NCBI GenBank assembly: GCA_004154925.1
Contig: QJNS01000214.1
Span: 62,001 to 126,000 of the forward strand
DNA: 64,000 nt
Direction of reading: 5' to 3'
Source of the DNA: Monosporascus cannonballus
Lineage: Eukaryota > Ascomycota > Sordariomycetes > Xylariales
Shown here: one piece after another, positions 57,020 through 64,000 of the stretch
Layout of the letters: each line of letters begins with the position of its first letter
Position numbering within the stretch: the first letter of the stretch is position 1
The notes under the pieces: model-generated
Seen by the model: the letters and a program-made list of their open reading frames with translations, nothing else
What the model was told of the DNA's origin: nothing
The model's database searches: none
Program-made: the position numbers and the translations under genes

Positions 57020-60000
57020 AGCCGTAGTTACAGCTATAGCTTTTAATCAAGAAGTATTTGTCAAAGGTCTAATATATCAGCTAAACTCTTTTAAGAATAA
57101 TATTTACAAAAATAATAAAACCTCTAAAATAAGGCCTGATAACAAATTATAATTTTTTCGTTCCGTTTAATACGTTTTTATATAAATTCGCAACAATTAT
57201 TAATATTAATTTTAATAATATATATTAAATTCGAAATTCCTAATATTTTAATTTGTATAATTTAATAAAAAATTATAATTTTTAATTTTTAATATCATAA
57301 CAATTTTAATTAATACGAAATGAAAATTATTATAATAAGAAATAACTTAAAATTTTAATTAATATATATTATCAGTTTTTTTAAGTTAATAAGATAATAA
57401 TATATAAAATTTCAAATATTTCATAATAAACTTAGAAATATATTTTTTTCTTAATTAATTAAATACGGATAATATATTTAAATATTTAAAATAAATATTT
57501 TAAATTTTCAAAGTTTAATTTTTCAACATAAAAAGTTTATTTTTATCTAATACTTTTACCGGTTTTTGCCGATATAAACATAATTAACAATCTTATAAAA
57601 ATTTACGCCGTCAGTTTATTTACCTTATATTAATTATTATATTTAATAAATAAGGTTATATTTTATAAAAAAATAAATTAATATAATATATAATTAGGTT
57701 TTTTAAAAATTTAATATTTTTCAATAATTAAAACAAATTTAAACAAATTTTAATTATTTCAACTTTTTCGTTAATAATTAATTTAATTATTATTTAAATT
57801 ATATTATTAATTAATTTATCCAAAAAACAACAGAGTTGTATATTAATAATTTTATATTTTATTTTTATTTTACTATTTATAAATATGAAAAAGTTTATTT
57901 TAAAAATATTTTATTATATAATTGTCGGATAATATAATTATATTATTTTTAATTTTTAATAAATATTTAATAATAATTTGTAAATTATTATATTATATTT
58001 TATTTTCGAATTATAATATAATAAAATAACTATTAACGAAATATGTTTATTATTAAAATAAAAACATTTTGGGTTTAAATATAATAATATTTATAATTTA
58101 TGTTTTATTTTGTTTATTTATATATATTAATTTACGTATAATATAATTATTAATAATATTGTAAAGAAAAAATTACGAAATATAATAACTTTCGTTAAAT
58201 CGGTAATTTAATTAACTATAATTATAAAGCGGAAATTTAACATTTTAATATTAATTGTTTAAAAATCTATATTATTATTATTTTGTATTTAGAAATTAAT
58301 ATTCGAATTAAAAATAATTAAATTTTCTAATAATTAATATATCTAAATTATTAAGTAATATTTTTTATTTTAATTAAATATTTTATATTTTATTATTAAA
58401 ATTATTATTTATATTAATATTAAGGCGAAAACTATAAATATCGGTATTTACTTAATAAAAATTATAACAAATTAAAAATATTTATTAAAAATTATAATAA
58501 AAGTTATTGAATTGTATAATTCCGAAATATTTTACGGAAATTAAATTTACGTATATAATAATTTAAAATAAATAAATAATATTATTTATATTATTATATT
58601 TATTATTATTTTTAAACTAAATATAAATATTCCAAATATTAATGAATTAATATAATAAAATATACCGTAAATACTTTTGATTAAAGATTTATAATAATAA
58701 TTTAATCGAATAATTTATATTTTTAAATAATTAAATTATATTACTTATATTCTATTAAACGTTAAATAAATATAAAATTAAGTTATTTATTTTTAAAGAA
58801 ATTAAAATAACGAAAACGATTTAAATCCGGTAAATTAAAAATTATATTGTTTATAAAAATATAAAGATTATAATAACAAATAACATAACAAATATAAATA
58901 ATAAAAAAAATAATACGTAATTTATTACAAATAATTGCGATCAAGGTAACATAATTATTAAATTTGAATTTTAATTTTCGGTTCATTAAAATATTATCCG
59001 TAAATTTCCGAAATAAAGTAATTTTGATTTAGTATATTAAATAAAAATAAAGTTTTAATAATAGGTATTATTTAACGGCAAATATATATATAAAACGATT
59101 TTAATATATTTAAAAAAACGAAATTATTTTATTAAAAAAGGACCCTAATAATTTAATTCTAATTAAATTTTATTATGATATATATATACTTAATTTTTTT
59201 AAATATTCGAATTTTTAAATTTAAAAATATTTACGTAAAATACTTAAAAGCGAATTTAATAAAGGCGGTTATTTAAGAAATAATAAAATTCTAATATAAA
59301 TAATAAACGAACGAATTATTTCTTATACCGTTATTTTTATTTTTCAATAAAAAAGTAAAATAGATATTTATTTTTATTAAATTTAAATAATTTTTATTTC
59401 ATAAATTTCTAAATAAATTAAATAAAATTAAAAGTCTATATTATATTTAAAATATAATTAAATTAATTAAAGCGGTTTTCCATTTCAATAAATAATAATA
59501 TTAAAATATTTTAAAAAACCGCTTTTTTTACATTATATATAATATATAAAAATATTATATTTTCAATTTCATAAAAAATATAAGTAATTTTCCGTAAATA
59601 ACAAAATTCGTTTAATCGAAAATAACGGTATTATAGTTTTATGCAGTAAACCAATTTATATAGGTTACGGATTATTATTACGTTATAAATTTAACAAATA
59701 TAGAAAAAGATTTTAAGGCCGTATTAAGTTATATGTCCTTTTAATTAAAATATATTACATATTGTTATTCGGTTTAAATTAATAATTAATAATTTAACGG
59801 TAATTGTAATAATTTAAATATTAAACCCGTATAAAAGTTATATGTTTTTATAATTTAGAATTATAATTTTAATTATGGCGACGCCTATATTTATATGCGT
59901 AACTTGCAATATATTAAATAATTTTAATAAAAAACTTATCTCGTTTTTTTTATTTATAACGTTAACGCAAATTTTTTTTAAATTTCTTTAACTTTTTAAT

Positions 60001-63000
60001 CCTATTTTCGTTATTATATTTATATTTATATAATTAGTTTATTTTTATATTATTCTCGGAATTACCGGTATGACTAAAACGTAATAATCCGTAACCCGAT
60101 ATTATAATTAATATATCGAAAAAAGAATCGAAATAATAATGTTTATCGAAAATAAAAAATTATATATTAGGAATAAACGGTATTTATCGGATAATATTAT
60201 TAATAATAAATTAAAAACTAATTACAATATTATATTAAAAAATAAAAAACGAAATTTTATTAATTTTAATTAAAGCCGATAACAAAAAACGTATTTAATT
60301 TCGATACGATATTACGATTATAAAATACGATAATTATAAATATTTATATAACGTCAATTAACGTCAATTAACGTTATTAATATATTATTTATTTATTAAA
60401 TTTATAAAAATTTATATAAAATATTAATTCGTTTTAATCCGGATTAATTAAATACTGTAATAAATATATAATAAACTTTGTTAATTAAGAAAATTAACGG
60501 AATTTTGTATTACGTAATACGAATGATAATTTATTATAATTATTAATAAATTATTTTTTTACTTATAACTTTAAATTTATAATATCGAAATAAAATTTTT
60601 CAAATTTTATTTTCCGCTTCCTTTTTTGAATTCGTTATATTAATTTTTAATTTTTTTTAATTTTTAAAATATTTTAATTTAAGTTAAATAATTAAGATAA
60701 GAAATTAAGTATATAAATAAATAAATAATATCAATAAGTTTATGCTAATATTAAAAAAGTTATTTTGTCGTTATTAATATAATTATTCCGGCATCCGTTT
60801 TTTTCTAAATAGTAATTCGAAATATTTAAAATTTCGAATTTATAATAAATCCTTATTAATTACGTTTTGTAATTTTATTTTCTTATAATTAACATTAGTA
60901 TTTATTGGCGTACGGTATTAATTAATATTTTTCGAAACCGCCTATATACTTTATTATTATTTTGTTAAAAGTTTTAATAATTATTTTTTTTCGAATTAAG
61001 GTTTTTTGGTTTATTTAATAAAGTTTAACGGCCAGATTTAGCTTTTTTCTTTTTACCGCGTTTTTCTTTTATTAACGTAATTAGGTTCTCGGCTAGTTCT
61101 AAGAATTTCTTCTTTTTTTTCGGTTAGCTTTAAATATTCTTTTTTATTAAAACTTTACATAAATAAAATAATAATCGGATATTCCAAGTAATCGCCAAAA
61201 TCCTTAATATTAATACCGAATATACCGCAATACTTAAAAATATAATTTTTATAAAAGGTTATTTATTCAGTATTTAATTACGTATAATTACGGATCTTTT
61301 TTCGTTTAATATAATAAAAATAACGTTTACATAATATATATTATAATATATATTACGGTTTTATATTCCTTTAAATCGAAACTCTAAGATTATTATATTT
61401 TTGATATTATTTATATTATGTAAATTACTATAAATTATAAATTTCCAAAAACGGCTAGCGGTCTAAATTATAATGTTTTTTAAAAATATATACCGGTTAA
61501 ATTTATAATATAAAGAACGTTTATTTTACGGTTTGACAAACTTATTATTTAATAATCCGTATTATTCGTATTAATCATTTATTATTATATTTTAATATAA
61601 AAAAACTAATAATATTATATATTATTTAATAATTTTTTTAAGATTTAATAAAAATAAGATTTAAAACTTATTAAAATATATAAATATATTTTTTATTAAG
61701 TTTTTATAAATTATATATATATAATCGAAATTCCGAAATATTTATTTAAATATTATTCCGAAATTATCGTAAATAAAATATATATTAATATATATGTAAC
61801 GGTAAATTCTTTATGCTTTTTGGTATATAATAATAAAATTTACCGTATAAAAACCGTATAATATTAAGATTTTATTGAATAAATATTTGGTTTAAGAAAA
61901 ATTAATTTTATAAATTAAGGCAAAATTTAAAAAAACAATATATGTAATAAAAATAAGGTACAGAAAATAAAGCCGTAATTAATATAATTTATATCAAATA
62001 TTAACTTAACGTTATTACAATTTTTATATACGTATTAATTTTTTATTATATCGCTATATATTTCCCGATTATAATTATTATATTTTATTTTATTAAATAA
62101 TAATAATATTATTATAATAATTATATAATATTAAATATATAGAAATAAATAATTATAAATAAAAAGTTACTAATATTATAACTTTATCGATATAACTTCC
62201 GCCTAATTAAAACCAAAATATAAATAAAAAATATAAATTATAATAAAAAATAAAGTTTTTATATTAAATAATTACTAAATATATTATTAATATTAATAAG
62301 AAATATATAAAGATTTATATTATATAAATAAAGTTTACGAATAATTAATAAATTATAAAAGTATTTTAAGATAATATATATAATGAAAATAAAAATATAG
62401 ATAAATTTTAAAATTATATAATTATAAATATAGAAATTATGAAATCTAAATAAACAATTAACGTTATTTTTTTAATAACTAAATAACAATATACAAAAAA
62501 GAAATTTAATAATTATATATAAATTATACGAAATTTATATTTTATTATAAGTTTTTTAATATAATTCATAAACTTATTTGGATTAAATCTATATTAAATA
62601 TAATTAATATAATTATTTAATATATAATTAATATTATTTATTTAATTATCACTTTTTATAAATCCAAATACTTATTATATCTTAATATATAAATTTACGT
62701 TATTTCTAACATAATAATTCTTAACTAATTTTCTTTTTTCTTAATATTCGAAATTTATATTATAATATATATTTATATATATTTTATAATATTATAAGAC
62801 ATAAATAAATTCTTTACGGATATAATAAAGGCAGTTTCCGTTATAGCTTTTAATAATATATTTCGAATAAATCCAAAAAGATCTTATTCACCCGGTTAAA
62901 AAAATTAAATTCGTTAATAATATCCTTAAAAAATAATTTACCACCGAAAAATAATTTACTTCGGAAAATTAACTTAACTTTAAGAAATAACTTTAAAAAC

Positions 63001-64000
63001 GGATAATAAAATCTCGGACAAAAAGATAATTAAAATAAGTATTAAAATAAAAACAATTTGCTTTTAAAAAACAGCTTTAAAAATAAATAATAAAATTTTT
63101 AACAAAGAAATAGCCAGAAATAATATTAAAATAACTTACGATAAAACGAAATTAATAACGTAATCCCGATTAAGATATTTTCGTATTAATTAAGCAATAT
63201 TCGATTATCCCAAAATATAAAATACTTTTTGCGGAAAATATATATTATATGTAATTAATTCCAGATATTAAATATATCTTATAACGTTATATTAATATAC
63301 CGGAAAGTTTAAATAAAAAATATTTTATATTTTGGTATTAATTCGAATATATATTTATTAAAAATTTATTACGATTATTAACAATTTATAAATTTAATGA
63401 TATTATAAAAAGTTTATATTACGAATAAAACGTTTTATTACAGAAAAATAAAGTATATATATAAATATGAAATATTAATAATATAGTTCAAAATGTTTTC
63501 GGTAATAATAACCGGCAGAATAAAATTTAAATTATAACGGAATTTGCCGGCCTTATAAATTATTAAATTATTAAATTAATTACGGATTTTCGATTAATTA
63601 CGGTTTTCGTAATTTAACAAGAGAGTTACATAAACCGGATATCATATAAATAATACGAAATTTTTTTTTATAATTTTATAAACCAGGCCGCCTAGCTAGA
63701 AAGTACATATTATATAATTGTTTTATAAATCTTATAATTTACGGAATTATATAAGTAATAAATATATAAAATATATATAAAAATACGATAAAACATATTT
63801 ATGCCTAATTTTGAAATATTTAATATTATTATATAATCTAAATAAAGATTTGTAAAAAATTCTAAATGTAAATACTACGCCTAAAAGAAATAGAATTTTA
63901 GGACCCGAAAATATAAAAGAAATTATTAATATATAAATTATAATAACGCGCCAAAAAAGGAAAAACAAAAAAACAATTTTAAAAAATATTTAAAAATAGT
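57020..64000. other. Third AT-rich RIP-degraded block, right flank
   Basis: About 7 kb of extremely AT-rich DNA reaching the window edge. Small open frames (58783-58986 and 63747-63968, minus) consist of Ile, Phe, Tyr, Asn and Lys as expected from base composition. A minus-strand Lys-rich stretch near 61,030-61,130 (GAAAAGCGCG-like codons, Lys/Glu/Arg) may be the end of a transposase but is too eroded to name. A short tandem of AACGTCAATT lies near 60,353-60,375. Confidence 0.7.

Noticed and set aside
63747..63968. 73-codon minus-strand frame in the right AT block
   Set aside because: Composition is only Phe, Ile, Tyr, Leu and Lys, as expected from extreme AT content; no start context or homologous look.
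1..64000. tRNA and rRNA genes
   Set aside because: I looked for GGTTCGAATCC-like B boxes and 5S-like control regions; the few hits (for example inside mcr1 at 42001) lie in coding DNA or lack a cloverleaf.

Overview
The window looks like nuclear DNA of a filamentous ascomycete (Pezizomycotina). Genes are split by short GT-AG introns (52-176 bp), there is a fungal Zn2Cys6 regulator, and the long AT-rich blocks carry the marks of repeat-induced point mutation (RIP). Copies of one repeat differ mostly by C-to-T and G-to-A changes, coding relics are full of TAA/TAG stops, and the remaining C in the AT blocks often sits in CpG. I cannot name the species.

Layout. 1-16,690 is AT-rich transposon wreckage. 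It holds a pogo-type transposase tail, then two nested Ty3/Gypsy-type LTR retrotransposons whose boundaries can be read to the base: an inner 7.3-kb element (2751-10007, 206-bp LTRs, TTTAA target duplication) inserted inside the 5' LTR of an outer element (2486-16683, about 430-bp LTRs, GCAAA duplication). 16,690-35,180 is a gene island of normal composition. It contains a Zn2Cys6 transcription factor (20821-22903), a DUF155/RMD1-type membrane protein (25375-27142), a SnoaL-like protein on the minus strand (27409-28190), an NmrA/EasG-like NAD(P)-binding reductase (29131-30201), and relics of a histidine phosphatase and a NACHT/STAND receptor. 35,600-41,240 is a second AT block. 41,350-55,700 is a second island with mitochondrial NADH-cytochrome b5 reductase mcr1 (41752-43028), a decayed platelet-activating-factor acetylhydrolase (45880-47354) and a 1,129-residue Ser/Pro-rich protein with a Cys-rich tail (50765-54272). 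55,700-64,000 is AT-rich again and opens with another pogo-type transposase relic.

How the parts relate. Two genes look like housekeeping (mcr1, DUF155). The Zn2Cys6 factor, SnoaL-like protein and NmrA-like reductase could be a small accessory-metabolism module, with the last two transcribed divergently from a shared 0.94-kb gap, but no synthase or prenyltransferase is present and this is inference. Three conserved families survive only as pseudogenes, which fits genes stranded between RIP-affected blocks. Both the 35-kb and 55-kb island-to-AT transitions begin with the same dispersed repeat. No tRNA, rRNA or CRISPR array was recognised. I found no system I can call new; the best leads are the nested-element chronology, the boundary repeat, the mcr1 promoter array, the STAND pseudogene and the uncharacterised Cys-tailed protein.
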